DNA of 64,000 bases, from positions 42,705 to 106,704 of the forward strand of contig NZ_JADEYH010000021.1 in assembly GCF_017114865.1 (NCBI RefSeq), in the 5' to 3' direction. The notes beneath the pieces were generated by a model that saw only the letters and a list, made by a program, of their open reading frames with translations, ran no database searches and was not told the origin of the DNA. The position numbers and the translations under genes are program-made. Shown here one piece after another: positions 18,315-27,499 of the stretch (position 1 is its first letter; each line of letters opens with the position of its first letter). Source of the DNA: Streptomyces verrucosisporus. Lineage in GTDB: Bacteria > Actinomycetota > Actinomycetes > Streptomycetales > Streptomycetaceae.

Positions 18315-18344
18315 CCGCTACCGCTACCGCTACCGCTACCGCTC
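18315..18344. repeat. Short tandem repeat CCGCTA
   Basis: Four perfect 6-bp copies and one near copy, lying between the tRNA-Asp promoter and the hrpA stop codon. Simple repeat; no function seen. Confidence 0.85.
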
Positions 18345-18377
18345 CCTGCCGCGCCGCTGCCTGCCGCGCCGGCCCCG

Positions 18378-21300
18378 CTACGGCGCCGCCGCGTCCACCG
18401 CCTTCACGATGCGCTTGTCCGAGACCGGGTACGCCGTCCCCAGGGCGTGCGCGAAGTAGCTGACCCGCAGCTCCTCGAGCATCCAGCGGATCTCACGCGC
18501 CTCCCGCGGCACCGGCCGCCCCTTCGGGAACTGCTCCAGCAGCCACTCGTACTCGTCCCGCATCTCCTTCACCTTCGCCATCCGGGCGCGGTCCCGTTCG
18601 GCATTGGTGGGGAGCTGCTGCAGGCGGCGGTCCACGGCCGTCAGATAGCGCAGCAGGTCCGGCAGGCGCCGGGCGCCGTGGGCGGTCACGAAACCCGGTC
18701 CGACCAGCTCGGTGAGCTGCTGCCGCACATCCGCCAGGTTCGGCGCCAGCGTCGGACTGCCCGACAGCGGCGGCGACTTCATCCGGCGCTCGCACGACTG
18801 CCGGGCGGCGAGCACCTCGCGCACCTGCCGCACCGTCGCCACCGTCGCGTCGGTGATGTCGGCGCGCACGGCGTCGAAGAGCTTGCGGAAGCCCTCCTCG
18901 TTCCAGGCCGGGCCGCCGTGCGCCGAGATCAGCCGGTCCGCGGCGGCCGTCACGCAGTCGTCGAACAGCGCCTGGACGCTGCCGTGCGGGGAGGCGGCGA
19001 GGGAGAGCCGGTCCTGGTTGGTGAGCTTGGACTGGGCGAACTTGGCCGGATTGGACGGGAGGTTGAGCAGGATCAGCCGGCGCGTGCCGCGCCACATCGC
19101 CTCGCCCTGTTCGTCCTCGGTGTCGAAGAGCCTCACCGACACCGATGCGCCGTCGTCCACCAGCGCCGGGTACGCCCTGACCGGCTGGCCGGCCCGCCGC
19201 GTCTCGAAGGTGCGCGGCAGGGCGCCGACGGTCCAGGAGGTCAGCCCGGTGCGCTGCTCCAGACCGCCGCCGGCGCCGTCGCCGCCCTTGTCCCGGGCGG
19301 AGTCGAACGCCTTGGACAGCGCGGCCCGGGTGCGCGGGCGCAGAGCGTCCCTCAGCTCCTCCAGGTCCTTGCTCTCGGCGTCGCCGGAGACCTTGCGGCG
19401 CCGCTCGTCCACCACCCGGAAGGTGATCTTCAGATGGTCGGGGACCCTGGACGGGTCGAAGTCCTCGGGGGCCACCCGCACCCCCGTCATCCGCGTCAGC
19501 CCCCGCGCCAGCACGGCCGTCAGCGGCTCGTTCAGCGTCTCCTGCGGGATGCCGCCGTCACTTCCGGAGACGGTGTCCAGGAAGCGCCGGGCGAAGTCGG
19601 GGGCGGGGACGTAGTTGCGGCGGACCGGCTTGGGCAGCGAGCGGATCAGCTCGGTGACCAGATCCGCGCGCAGCCCGGGGATCTGCCAGTCGAAGCCCTC
19701 CGAGGAGACCTGGTTGAGCACCTGGAGGGGGACGTGGACGGTGACGCCGTCGGCGTCCGCGCCCGGCTCGAACTGGTACGTCACCCGGAAACGCAGCCTG
19801 CCCTGGTGCCAGGAGTCGGGGTAGTCGTCCTTGGTGACCTGCCCGGCCCGCTCGTTGATGAGCATGGACTTCTCGAAGTTGAGCAGGTCCGGCTCCTCCT
19901 GGCGTTTGCGCTTCCACCAGGAGTCGAAGTGCGCGCCGGAGACGACGTGTTCGGGCACGCGCCGGTCGTAGAAGTCGAACAGCGTCTCGTCGTCGACGAG
20001 GATGTCGCGGCGGCGGGCCCGGTGCTCCAGCTCCTCCACCTCGCCCAGCAGCCTGCGGTTGTCGTGGAAGAACTGGTGGTGGGTGCGCCAGTCGCCCTCC
20101 ACCAGGGCGTTGCGGATGAACAGCTCGCGGCAGGTCTCGGGGTCGATGCGCCCGTAGTTCACCTTGCGCTGGGCCACGACGGGCACGCCGTACAGCGTCA
20201 CCTTCTCGTAGGCCATCACCGCCGCCTGCTTCTGCTCCCAGTGCGGCTCGCTGTAGGTGCGCTTGACCAGATGGCCGGCGAGCGGTTCGATCCAGTCCGG
20301 GTCGATCTTCGCGTTGACCCGCGCCCACAGCCGCGAGGTCTCCACCAGCTCGGCCGACATGATCCAGCGCGGCGGCTTCCTGAACAGCGCGGAGCCGGGG
20401 AAGACGGCGAACTTCGCGCTGCGCGCGCCCAGGTACTCGTTGCCCTTGGCGCTCTCCCGACCGCCCTCGCCCGGGGAGCTCTTCCCGCTCTCCTTGACCT
20501 CCTTGAGCCCGATGTGCGACAGCAGGCCCGCCAGCAGGGACTGGTGGACGCGGTCGGCGTCCGCGTCCTGGTCGTTCATGTGGACGCCCATGGACTTGGC
20601 GACCTGGCGGAGCTGGACGTAGATGTCCTGCCACTCCCGTATGCGCAGGTAGTTGAGGAACTCGGACCTGCACATCCGGCGGAAGGCCGAGGAGGACAGC
20701 TCTTTTTGCCGCTCGCGCACGTAGCGCCACAGGTTGAGCAGGGCGAGGAAGTCGCTGTTCTCGTCGCGGAACCGGGCGTGCTGCTGGTCGGCCTGCTGCT
20801 GCTTGTCGGCGGGGCGCTCGCGCGGGTCCTGGATGGACAGCGCCGCGGCGATCACCATGACCTCGCGGACGCAGCCGTTGCGGTCGGCCTCCAGCACCAT
20901 CCGCGCCAGCCGCGGGTCGACGGGGAACTGCGCCAGCTTCCGGCCCGTCTCCGTCAGGCGCTTGCGCGGGTCCTTCTGCTTCGCGTCGAGCGCGCCCAGT
21001 TCCTCCAGCAGTTGCACACCGGCCTTGATGCTGCGGTGGTCCGGCGGGTCGATGAAGGGGAAGCGCTCGATGTCGCCCAGCCCCGCGGCGGTCATCTGGA
21101 GGATGACGGAGGCCAGGTTGGTGCGCAGGATCTCCGGGTCGGTGAACTCCGGCCGGGAGAGGAAGTCGTCCTCGGAGTACAGCCGGACGCAGATGCCGTC
21201 CGAGGTGCGGCCGCAGCGGCCCTTGCGCTGGTTGGCGCTGGCCTGCGAGACCGGCTCGATCGGCAGCCGCTGGACCTTGGTGCGGTGGCTGTAGCGGGAG

Positions 21301-22415
21301 ATGCGGGCGGTGCCGGTGTCGATGACGTACTTGATGCCGGGGACGGTCAGCGAGGTCTCGGCGACGTTGGTGGCCAGCACGATCCGCCGGCCGGTATGTC
21401 GCTGGAACACCCGGTGCTGCTCGGCGTGCGACAGCCGCGCGTACAGCGGCAGCACCTCCGTGGAGCGCAGATTCTTCCTGTTCAGCGCGTCGGCGGTGTC
21501 TCGGATCTCCCGCTCGCCGGAGAGGAAGACCAGGATGTCGCCCGGCCCCTCGGCCTGGAGCTCGTCGACCGCGTCGCAGATCGCGGTGACCTGGTCCCGG
21601 TCGGGGTTGTCGCCCTCTTCCTCCAGCAGCGGCCGGTAGCGGACCTCCACCGGGTACGTACGGCCGGACACCTCAACGATCGGTGCGTCGCCGAAGTGGC
21701 GGGAGAAGCGCTCGGGGTCGATCGTCGCGGAGGTGATGACGACCTTGAGGTCCGGGCGGCGGGGCAGCAGCCGGGCGAGGTAGCCCAGCAGGAAGTCGAT
21801 GTTGAGGCTGCGCTCGTGCGCCTCGTCGATGATGATCGTGTCGTACCGGCGCAGCTCGCGGTCGGTCTGGATCTCGGCCAGCAGGATGCCGTCCGTCATC
21901 AGCTTGACCAGGGTGTCCTCGCCCACCTGGTCGGTGAAGCGGACCTTCCAGCCCACCGCCTCGCCCAGCGGCGTGCGCAGCTCCTCGGCGACGCGCTCGG
22001 CCACCGTGCGGGCCGCGATCCGGCGCGGCTGGGTGTGCCCGATCAGCCCCTTCACCCCGCGCCCGAGCTCCAGGCAGATCTTGGGGATCTGGGTGGTCTT
22101 GCCGGAGCCGGTCTCGCCCGCGACGATCACGACCTGGTTGTCCCGGACCGCCTGAAGGATCTCGTCCTTCTTCTGGCTGACGGGGAGCTGCTCGGGGTAG
22201 TCGATCGCGGGGACGGCGTCCCGCCGGGCGGCCACGCGCAGCTCGGCCTGCTCGACCTCGGCGGCGATCTCCGCGAGCACGGCACGCCGCGCCTCCGGCT
22301 TGCGGATGCGGCGGGTGCCCTCCAGTCGGCGGCCGAGCCGCTGCTGGTCGCGCAGCATCAGCTCGGGCAGTCGCTCCAGGACGGCGGGGAGGCTGGGATC
22401 AGACACAGTGGACAT
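18378..22415 (-). CDS. hrpA: ATP-dependent RNA helicase HrpA
   Basis: A 1345-residue DEAH-box helicase of the HrpA type. Motif I is GETGSGKTTQ near residue 100, motif II is DEAH in IIIDEAHERSLN, motif III is SAT, and motif VI is QRKGRCGRTSDG. The helicase core is followed by the helicase-associated and OB-fold domains and the long DUF3418 C-terminal region. It probably unwinds or remodels mRNA on ribosomes. Length fits full-size HrpA. It is transcribed alone and divergently from the membrane protein gene at 22522. Confidence 0.96.
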   Translation of the reverse strand: MSTVSDPSLPAVLERLPELMLRDQQRLGRRLEGTRRIRKPEARRAVLAEIAAEVEQAELRVAARRDAVPAIDYPEQLPVSQKKDEILQAVRDNQVVIVAGETGSGKTTQIPKICLELGRGVKGLIGHTQPRRIAARTVAERVAEELRTPLGEAVGWKVRFTDQVGEDTLVKLMTDGILLAEIQTDRELRRYDTIIIDEAHERSLNIDFLLGYLARLLPRRPDLKVVITSATIDPERFSRHFGDAPIVEVSGRTYPVEVRYRPLLEEEGDNPDRDQVTAICDAVDELQAEGPGDILVFLSGEREIRDTADALNRKNLRSTEVLPLYARLSHAEQHRVFQRHTGRRIVLATNVAETSLTVPGIKYVIDTGTARISRYSHRTKVQRLPIEPVSQASANQRKGRCGRTSDGICVRLYSEDDFLSRPEFTDPEILRTNLASVILQMTAAGLGDIERFPFIDPPDHRSIKAGVQLLEELGALDAKQKDPRKRLTETGRKLAQFPVDPRLARMVLEADRNGCVREVMVIAAALSIQDPRERPADKQQQADQQHARFRDENSDFLALLNLWRYVRERQKELSSSAFRRMCRSEFLNYLRIREWQDIYVQLRQVAKSMGVHMNDQDADADRVHQSLLAGLLSHIGLKEVKESGKSSPGEGGRESAKGNEYLGARSAKFAVFPGSALFRKPPRWIMSAELVETSRLWARVNAKIDPDWIEPLAGHLVKRTYSEPHWEQKQAAVMAYEKVTLYGVPVVAQRKVNYGRIDPETCRELFIRNALVEGDWRTHHQFFHDNRRLLGEVEELEHRARRRDILVDDETLFDFYDRRVPEHVVSGAHFDSWWKRKRQEEPDLLNFEKSMLINERAGQVTKDDYPDSWHQGRLRFRVTYQFEPGADADGVTVHVPLQVLNQVSSEGFDWQIPGLRADLVTELIRSLPKPVRRNYVPAPDFARRFLDTVSGSDGGIPQETLNEPLTAVLARGLTRMTGVRVAPEDFDPSRVPDHLKITFRVVDERRRKVSGDAESKDLEELRDALRPRTRAALSKAFDSARDKGGDGAGGGLEQRTGLTSWTVGALPRTFETRRAGQPVRAYPALVDDGASVSVRLFDTEDEQGEAMWRGTRRLILLNLPSNPAKFAQSKLTNQDRLSLAASPHGSVQALFDDCVTAAADRLISAHGGPAWNEEGFRKLFDAVRADITDATVATVRQVREVLAARQSCERRMKSPPLSGSPTLAPNLADVRQQLTELVGPGFVTAHGARRLPDLLRYLTAVDRRLQQLPTNAERDRARMAKVKEMRDEYEWLLEQFPKGRPVPREAREIRWMLEELRVSYFAHALGTAYPVSDKRIVKAVDAAAP

Positions 22416-22521
22416 ACGGGCTCCAGGATCGCACCCGCACCGAGTGCCGGGCGAATCAATTCACCGCTCCCCGTGACCGGCTTGCGGTGATATGGGCGAA
22501 ACGACTGTCTAGGGTGAGCGC

Positions 22522-23724
22522 ATGAACGACCGGCGCCACCCCCTCCCCGACGGCCCCGAGGGCACCGAGGAGCCCGACGGCTCGCGCACCGCGCACGGCT
22601 CTCATGATGCCCGCGCCGGGGAGAGGACCGGACAGGGCCGCCGGGGAAGGGGTGTCTCCGGGCTGTGGCGGCGCTTCAAGGGCTCGCCCTTCCTGCCCGC
22701 CACCGTGCTGTCACTGCTCATCGCCGCCGCGGCCGGCCTCTTCGCCGGCTCGTACACCTACGCCATGGCCGACCCCACCCCGCGCCGCATCCCCGTGGCG
22801 GTCGTCGGCGCCACCGGGGACGCCTCCGTCAACCGGGAGCGCGCGCAGGCGTTCGCCGCCGCGATCGGCGAGGACCTGCGCTCCTCCCTCGAACTGCGGG
22901 AGTACCCCACCGCCGCGGCGGCCGGCGAGGCACTGGAGTCCCAGAAGGTCTTCGCCGTGCTGCGCATCCCCGGCGACCCGGACCGGGAGCGGCCGGTGCT
23001 GGAAGTCTCCAGCGCCTCGGGCGCATCCGTCGCCGAGCTGCTGACCGAGGCCGCCCGATCGGTGGGTGAGGAGACCGGACTGCGGGTGACGGTGCGGGAC
23101 GCCAAACCGCTGGACCCGGGCGACCCGCGCGGCCTGGCCCTGTTCTACGTCACCCTCGCGGCGGTGGTCACCGGCTTCATCGGGGCCATCCAGATGAGCG
23201 TCCACGCCAGGGACCTGAACCCCGCCGAGCGGATCGCCTTCACGGCCGCCTACTCGCTGCTGGGCGGCTTCGCCATCGCCGCGGCCGTGGACTGGCTGCT
23301 GAACGCGGTCGACTTCCCCTTCGTCCACTCCTGGACGATCCTCGCCCTGACCATGTTCACCTCGGGCATGGTCTTCACCATGTTCCAGGCCCTGATCGGC
23401 CGCTGGGCCATGCTCCCCACCTGGGGCCTGATGGTCCTCATCGGCAACCCCTCCTCCGGGGGAGCGGTCTCCTGGCCCCTGCTGCCCTCACCACTGGGCA
23501 CCATCGGCCGCTGGCTTCCGCCCGGTGCCTCCGTCAACGCCCAGCACACGGCCGTCTACTTCCCGGGCCATCCGCACGCGCAGCCCTATCTGGTGCTGGC
23601 CGCCTGGGCGGTCGCCTCCTGCGCCGTCTTCTGGATCCTGCGCCACCGCCATCCGGGCGGCCGGCCCGGCGGCTCCCGGGCCGGCGGCTCCCGGGCCGGC
23701 GACTCCAGGGCCGGGGGATCCTGA
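22522..23724 (+). CDS. Multi-pass membrane protein, ABC-2/DUF3533-like
   Basis: A 400-residue membrane protein. After a charged 50-residue start, one helix (ATVLSLLIAAAAGLFAGSYTY) leads to an outside domain of about 130 residues with VPVAVVGATGD-type sequence, then five or six more helices and a Gly/Arg/Ser repeat tail. This layout (helix, large external domain, membrane block) is that of the YhgE/Pip/DUF3533 group related to ABC-2 permeases. No ATPase gene is next to it. The substrate is unknown. Confidence 0.75.
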   Translation: MNDRRHPLPDGPEGTEEPDGSRTAHGSHDARAGERTGQGRRGRGVSGLWRRFKGSPFLPATVLSLLIAAAAGLFAGSYTYAMADPTPRRIPVAVVGATGDASVNRERAQAFAAAIGEDLRSSLELREYPTAAAAGEALESQKVFAVLRIPGDPDRERPVLEVSSASGASVAELLTEAARSVGEETGLRVTVRDAKPLDPGDPRGLALFYVTLAAVVTGFIGAIQMSVHARDLNPAERIAFTAAYSLLGGFAIAAAVDWLLNAVDFPFVHSWTILALTMFTSGMVFTMFQALIGRWAMLPTWGLMVLIGNPSSGGAVSWPLLPSPLGTIGRWLPPGASVNAQHTAVYFPGHPHAQPYLVLAAWAVASCAVFWILRHRHPGGRPGGSRAGGSRAGDSRAGGS

Positions 23725-23738
23725 CCCGGCGGGTCCGC

Positions 23739-24287
23739 TCAGGGGCGCCAGTACCGGCCGTCCTCGCGCCTGAGCAGGCACTCGTCGATCAGATAGCGCC
23801 GCACCGTCACATGGTCGGTGGCCCCGCCCTCGCACCAGGCGCGCAGCAGCTCGTCCACCTCGCGCTCGCCGTAGACGCGGCCGGCCCCGAAGGAGCGCTC
23901 CACCACATGCTCCAGCACCGGCAGCCGCCGGCCCTTCCTGGCCGGCAGATGGACGATGCGCCCGTCCCGTACGGACCGGTGGAGCGGATCCCCGGCGGCC
24001 CCGGCCTCTCTGCTCTCCCGGCTCTCCCGGTTCTCCGCGCTCCGGGCGCGGGCGAGCTCCCGGAACCGCCCGGCCTCGACGCGCAGCCCACCGCCCCCGC
24101 CGTGCCCGTCCTCTCCGCGGACGACTCCGCCGTCCCGCAGCCGCCGCACGGCGACCGCGGCCTCGCGCACGGACAGCCCGGCGGACGCGGCCACCTCCGG
24201 CACGCTCCCGGCACCCAGCACCAGCGCGGCGAAGGCGCGCAGCCGCTGCGGTTCGGCCAACAGTCCCGCGAGATCCCTGGACGTCAT
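23739..24287 (-). CDS. DUF2087 domain protein with N-terminal helix-turn-helix
   Basis: A 182-residue protein. Residues 1-60 form a winged-helix fold (LAEPQRLRAFAALVLGAGSV, then ASAGLSVREAAVAVRRLRDGGVV). The C-terminal 75 residues (GRIVHLPARKGRRLPVLEHV, then VDELLRAW ... VRRYLIDECLLRREDGRYWRP) are DUF2087. Many such proteins act as transcription regulators, but the ligand is unknown. The two domains are joined by a Glu/Ser/Arg-rich linker with short repeats (ENRESRESRE). The ATG follows GGTGAGG. Confidence 0.82.
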   Translation of the reverse strand: MTSRDLAGLLAEPQRLRAFAALVLGAGSVPEVAASAGLSVREAAVAVRRLRDGGVVRGEDGHGGGGGLRVEAGRFRELARARSAENRESRESREAGAAGDPLHRSVRDGRIVHLPARKGRRLPVLEHVVERSFGAGRVYGEREVDELLRAWCEGGATDHVTVRRYLIDECLLRREDGRYWRP

Positions 24288-24452
24288 GCCCTCACCCTGC
24301 CACCGGCCGGCCCCGCACCGCCTCCGGTTTTCGGCGGCGGCGGCGGTGGCACGCGCGGAAGCCCCCCGACGCCTGCCGCCCGAGCGGGTGAGGGACGCCG
24401 GGCGCTCACCGGGTGGATGCCGGGCCGCCGGCGTACGGATCGGCCCGGGAAC

Positions 24453-24495
24453 GGTGAAAGCCCCGCTCCGGGAGACCCGGAGCGGGGCTTTCACC
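24453..24495. terminator. Terminator of the tRNA cluster
   Basis: Perfect 20-bp stem (24453-24472 with 24476-24495) and 3-base loop directly after tRNA-Phe. Flanking AAA/TTT in the stem gives a U run on the minus strand. Confidence 0.85.
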
Positions 24496-24500
24496 TGCGG

Positions 24501-24574
24501 TGGCTGGGGCCGGGGTCGAACCGGCGACCTTCCGCTTTTCAGGCGGACGCTCGTACCAACTGAGCTACCCAGCC
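24501..24574 (-). tRNA. tRNA-Phe (anticodon GAA)
   Basis: 74-nt cloverleaf: acceptor GGCTGGG/CCCAGCC, anticodon stem TCCGC/GCGGA with loop CTGAAAA, T loop TTCGACC, discriminator A. It is the last of three tRNAs (Glu, Asp, Phe) on this strand. CCA is not encoded. Confidence 0.96.
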
Positions 24575-24578
24575 GCAG

Positions 24579-24653
24579 CGGTCCTGACGGGATTTGAACC
24601 CGCGGCCTCCACCTTGACAGGGTGGCGAGCACTCCAAACTGCTCCACAGGACC
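24579..24653 (-). tRNA. tRNA-Asp (anticodon GTC), copy 2
   Basis: Identical to the copy at 18155-18229. It lies four bases upstream of tRNA-Phe, so the two are cut from one precursor. Confidence 0.96.
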
Positions 24654-24691
24654 AAGCTATGTACGAGCACCAGTCTCGCACAGGTTGTGCG

Positions 24692-24764
24692 TGCCCCCAA
24701 CGGGATTCGAACCCGTGCTACCGCCTTGAAAGGGCGGCGTCCTGGGCCACTAGACGATGAGGGC
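24692..24764 (-). tRNA. tRNA-Glu (anticodon TTC)
   Basis: 73-nt cloverleaf: acceptor GCCCTCA/TGGGGGC with one G-U pair, anticodon stem CCGCC/GGCGG with loop CTTTCAA, T loop TTCGAAT, discriminator A. First tRNA of the Glu-Asp-Phe cluster. Confidence 0.95.
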
Positions 24765-24866
24765 TGATGGCCCACCTGGGCGCTTCTCAGCGCGTCGGGG
24801 ACGTGAGAAGCATATGGGATGGCGGGACGGATCGCCAAAACGGATTTCCGGCGGGGCCCGGCCGGG

Positions 24867-26480
24867 CTAGTCGGCGGCCCGCCCGGACGGCGACGGGGAC
24901 GGCGACCGGGACGGGGAATCGGACGGCGATCCGGAGGGGGACGGGGACGGGGAGCTGCCCGGCTCCACGTCCTCCGGCAGATGACGGCTGACCTCGGCCG
25001 TCGTCAGGCCCAGGCCGCCCAGGGTGATCTGGTCCCATGCCTGGAGCCGCTTGGTGTCCTGGTCCAGGTAGAGCACCGAGGCCATCACCCTCTCCGGCTC
25101 GTCGCCCTCCACGGCCCGCAGTCCGCCGCCGCCCGTGGAACCCTCGATCATCAGCCGGGTGCCTTCCTCCATCACCCGAGCCTCCCGCCGGTGCATGTGG
25201 CCGGCCAGCACCAGGGGCACGTCGCCGTCCGTCTGCTGGGCCGCGATCGGGTTGTGCGCGGCGGCGATGTGCACCGGCTCGCCCGCCGCCTCGCTCCTGC
25301 GCAGCGAGGCGGCCAGTTTCCGGCCCGCGACGCGCTCGGCCGCGTCGCCCTTGGCGACCACCGAGCGGTCCGGGGTGAACTGCGGGTCGCCGATGCCCGC
25401 GATCCGCAGACCGCCCACGGTCACCGGCTTCCCGTCGTCCAGGACGTGGGTGTTGTCCAGTTCCTCGACGTACTCCTGGGTGGTGCGCGAGTCGTGGTTG
25501 CCGCGCACCCACACGTACGGCGCGCCGAGGTCCTCGACCGGGTCCAGGAAGCCGTTCTCGGCCGCGGTGCCGTGGTCCATGGTGTCGCCCGTGTCGATGA
25601 TCACGGCGATGTCGTACTGCTCGACCAGCGACCTGACGATGTGCCACGCGGCCGGGTTGAGGTGGATGTCGGAGACGTGCAGCACGCGGATGGTGCTGGG
25701 GTCCGGCTGGTAGGCGGGGAGCGTGGACGTGGCGTCGTAGAGCTTGGTGACGTTGGTGACCAGGCGCGCCAGCTCCTGCTGGTAGACGTCGAAGTCGGTG
25801 ACGATGCTGCGCGCGTTGCCCACCACGCTCGGCGCGCTGGCCAGCAGCCCGGAGAACTTCGGCTCCAGCAGCGACTTGGGGTTCCACGTCGCGTAGGCGC
25901 TCGCGCCGGAGGCCGCCAGGAGCGCGAGCGCGAGGCCGCCCGCCGCGAGCGCGCGCCGCGGGCGCCGGTAGACGGCCAGGCCGAGCGCCGTGGCGCCGGA
26001 GACCGCCGCGACGGAGGCCTTCACCGCCAGGTCCCGTGTGCCGGACCGCACATCACCGGTGATCTGCTCCTCCAGGCCGCTGATCCGCTCCGGGCGGTCT
26101 ATCAGGGCCTGGGCGCGCTCGGGGTCGAGCTGGTCGATGTCGACGTCCAGGGCGAGCGGGGCGAGGTGGCTGTCCAGCTCGAGCGCGCCGAGCGGCGGCA
26201 CGCTGATCTCGGTGCCCCCGGTCAGCGAGGGGCGCAGCGACATCCGGGTGTCCACCGGCCCCACGTCCGCCTTCACGCTGCCCACGACGAGCAGTCCCAG
26301 CCAGGCGCCGAGCAGTGTGACGGCGGCCAGCGCGAACGCGCGGGCGTACGGGTGGGGGTTGTGGCTCAGGGAGTACACCGGCGCGGGCCGGTGCGCCCGG
26401 AAGCGGCGCCGCAGAGCACGGGGAACGGCTGCGAACCGGCGGGCGGGGACCCGGCGCGGCCGGAGGGGTTCTCGGCTCAT
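24867..26480 (-). CDS. Membrane-anchored metallophosphoesterase
   Basis: A 537-residue protein. Residues 1-45 are basic; a helix (FALAAVTLLGAWLGLLVVGSV) is followed by an outside domain and a second pair of helices (ALAAGGLALALLAASGASAYA). The calcineurin-like phosphoesterase domain (about residues 270-490) has DIHLNP, DTGDTMDHG, GNHDSR and GHMHRR, so all metal ligands are present. The tail is a Ser/Pro/Asp repeat (SPSPSPSGSPSDSPS). It is predicted to act outside the cell on a phosphodiester or phosphate ester; substrate unknown. The start at 26480 lacks a strong ribosome-binding site. Confidence 0.88.
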   Translation of the reverse strand: MSREPLRPRRVPARRFAAVPRALRRRFRAHRPAPVYSLSHNPHPYARAFALAAVTLLGAWLGLLVVGSVKADVGPVDTRMSLRPSLTGGTEISVPPLGALELDSHLAPLALDVDIDQLDPERAQALIDRPERISGLEEQITGDVRSGTRDLAVKASVAAVSGATALGLAVYRRPRRALAAGGLALALLAASGASAYATWNPKSLLEPKFSGLLASAPSVVGNARSIVTDFDVYQQELARLVTNVTKLYDATSTLPAYQPDPSTIRVLHVSDIHLNPAAWHIVRSLVEQYDIAVIIDTGDTMDHGTAAENGFLDPVEDLGAPYVWVRGNHDSRTTQEYVEELDNTHVLDDGKPVTVGGLRIAGIGDPQFTPDRSVVAKGDAAERVAGRKLAASLRRSEAAGEPVHIAAAHNPIAAQQTDGDVPLVLAGHMHRREARVMEEGTRLMIEGSTGGGGLRAVEGDEPERVMASVLYLDQDTKRLQAWDQITLGGLGLTTAEVSRHLPEDVEPGSSPSPSPSGSPSDSPSRSPSPSPSGRAAD

Positions 26481-26621
26481 GCCGTGCCATATGCCCGTCC
26501 GGGTGGCGACTATGCGGCGGACACGCGGTGGACGGGCGGCGGCCGCCCGGTGCGCCGCCGCGCCGCGCCCCCTGTACGCCGGCCCGTGCGCCGTCCGCGT
26601 GCCGTGACGGACAATGGGCGC

Positions 26622-26984
26622 GTGCTGGAGATGACGCGCGAGGAGTTCGAGGAACTGGTGGCCGAGGCGCTCGACCGGATCCCGCCGGAGCTGACGCGGC
26701 TCATGGACAACGTGGCGGTGTTCGTGGAGGACGAGCCGCCCGCCGAGGATCCCGAACTGCTCGGGCTCTACGAGGGCACGCCGCTGACCGAGCGCGGCGA
26801 GTGGTACGCGGGCGTCCTGCCGGACCGCATCACCGTCTACCGCGGGCCCACCCTGCGGATGTGCGGGCGCGAGGGCGGCGGCCGGCAGACGGTCGTCGAG
26901 GAGGTGGAGATCACCGTGGTGCACGAGATCGCCCACCACTTCGGCATCGACGACGAGCGGCTGCACGACCTGGGCTACGCGTGA
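26622..26984 (+). CDS. Minimal zincin-like metallopeptidase (DUF1025 family)
   Basis: A 120-residue protein of the PF06262 type, among the smallest HExxH proteins. The zinc motif HEIAHHFGIDDE lies near residues 101-112, so it is a metallopeptidase by motif; TREEFEELVAEALDRIP at the start is also typical. No substrate is known. The GTG at 26622 was preferred over the ATG at 26631 because the GGAG just before the ATG is too close. Its stop overlaps the GTG of the first crcB gene. Confidence 0.85.
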   Translation: MLEMTREEFEELVAEALDRIPPELTRLMDNVAVFVEDEPPAEDPELLGLYEGTPLTERGEWYAGVLPDRITVYRGPTLRMCGREGGGRQTVVEEVEITVVHEIAHHFGIDDERLHDLGYA

Positions 26985-27499
26985 GCGGAGGCTCCGGGGA
27001 GGGGCGCGGGGAGGGGGCCGGGGACGGGGTGATCGACCCCGACGTCGATCTGCGCGTACCCGCCCAGCGCGCCGAGACCGCCGGGGCGCACGCGGTGGCC
27101 GTCCTCGCCGCCGTCGCGGCGGGCGGTGCGCTGGGCGCCTGCGCCCGGTACGCCCTCACCCTGCCCTGGCCCGCCGCGCCCGGCGGCTTCCCCTGGGCCG
27201 TCCTCGCCGTCAACGCCGCCGGGTGCGCCCTGATCGGCGTGCTGATGGCGCTGCTGGAGGAGCACGGCGGGAAGGGGCCCGGCGGGGCGCGGGCGCGTCA
27301 TCCGCTGACCCGGCCCTTCCTGGGCACGGGCGTGCTGGGCGGCTTCACCACCTTCTCCGTGTACGCGCTGGACGCCGTACGGCTGCTGGAGGAGGGCGCC
27401 GCGGGCACCGCGCTGCTGTACCTGGGCGCCACCCCGGCCGCCGCCCTCGGCGCCGTGTGGGCGGCCACCGCCGCGACCCGGGCGGCCGTGGCGCGGTGA
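26981..27499 (+). CDS. crcB: Fluoride exporter CrcB/Fluc, first subunit
   Basis: A 172-residue small membrane protein with four helices. The first 45 residues are a hydrophilic extension; the Fluc core shows GGALGACARYAL, WAVLAVNAAGCALIG and GVLGGFTTFSVYALD, which include the conserved Asn and the TFS pore residues. Fluc channels are antiparallel dimers that export fluoride; when two genes exist, they form a heterodimer. Its GTGA junctions overlap both the zincin and the second crcB. Confidence 0.93.
   Translation: MSGGSGEGRGEGAGDGVIDPDVDLRVPAQRAETAGAHAVAVLAAVAAGGALGACARYALTLPWPAAPGGFPWAVLAVNAAGCALIGVLMALLEEHGGKGPGGARARHPLTRPFLGTGVLGGFTTFSVYALDAVRLLEEGAAGTALLYLGATPAAALGAVWAATAATRAAVAR

Noticed and set aside
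18315..18344. CCGCTA repeat as a regulatory array
   Set aside because: A simple repeat in a short gap before a convergent stop codon; nothing supports a role.
18198..22490. A 1430-codon open frame on the plus strand
   Set aside because: It is the antisense shadow of hrpA; composition is Arg/Val/Gly/Leu-rich without motifs.
26500..26621. Fluoride riboswitch ahead of the crcB operon
   Set aside because: The conserved pseudoknot sequence of that class was not found.
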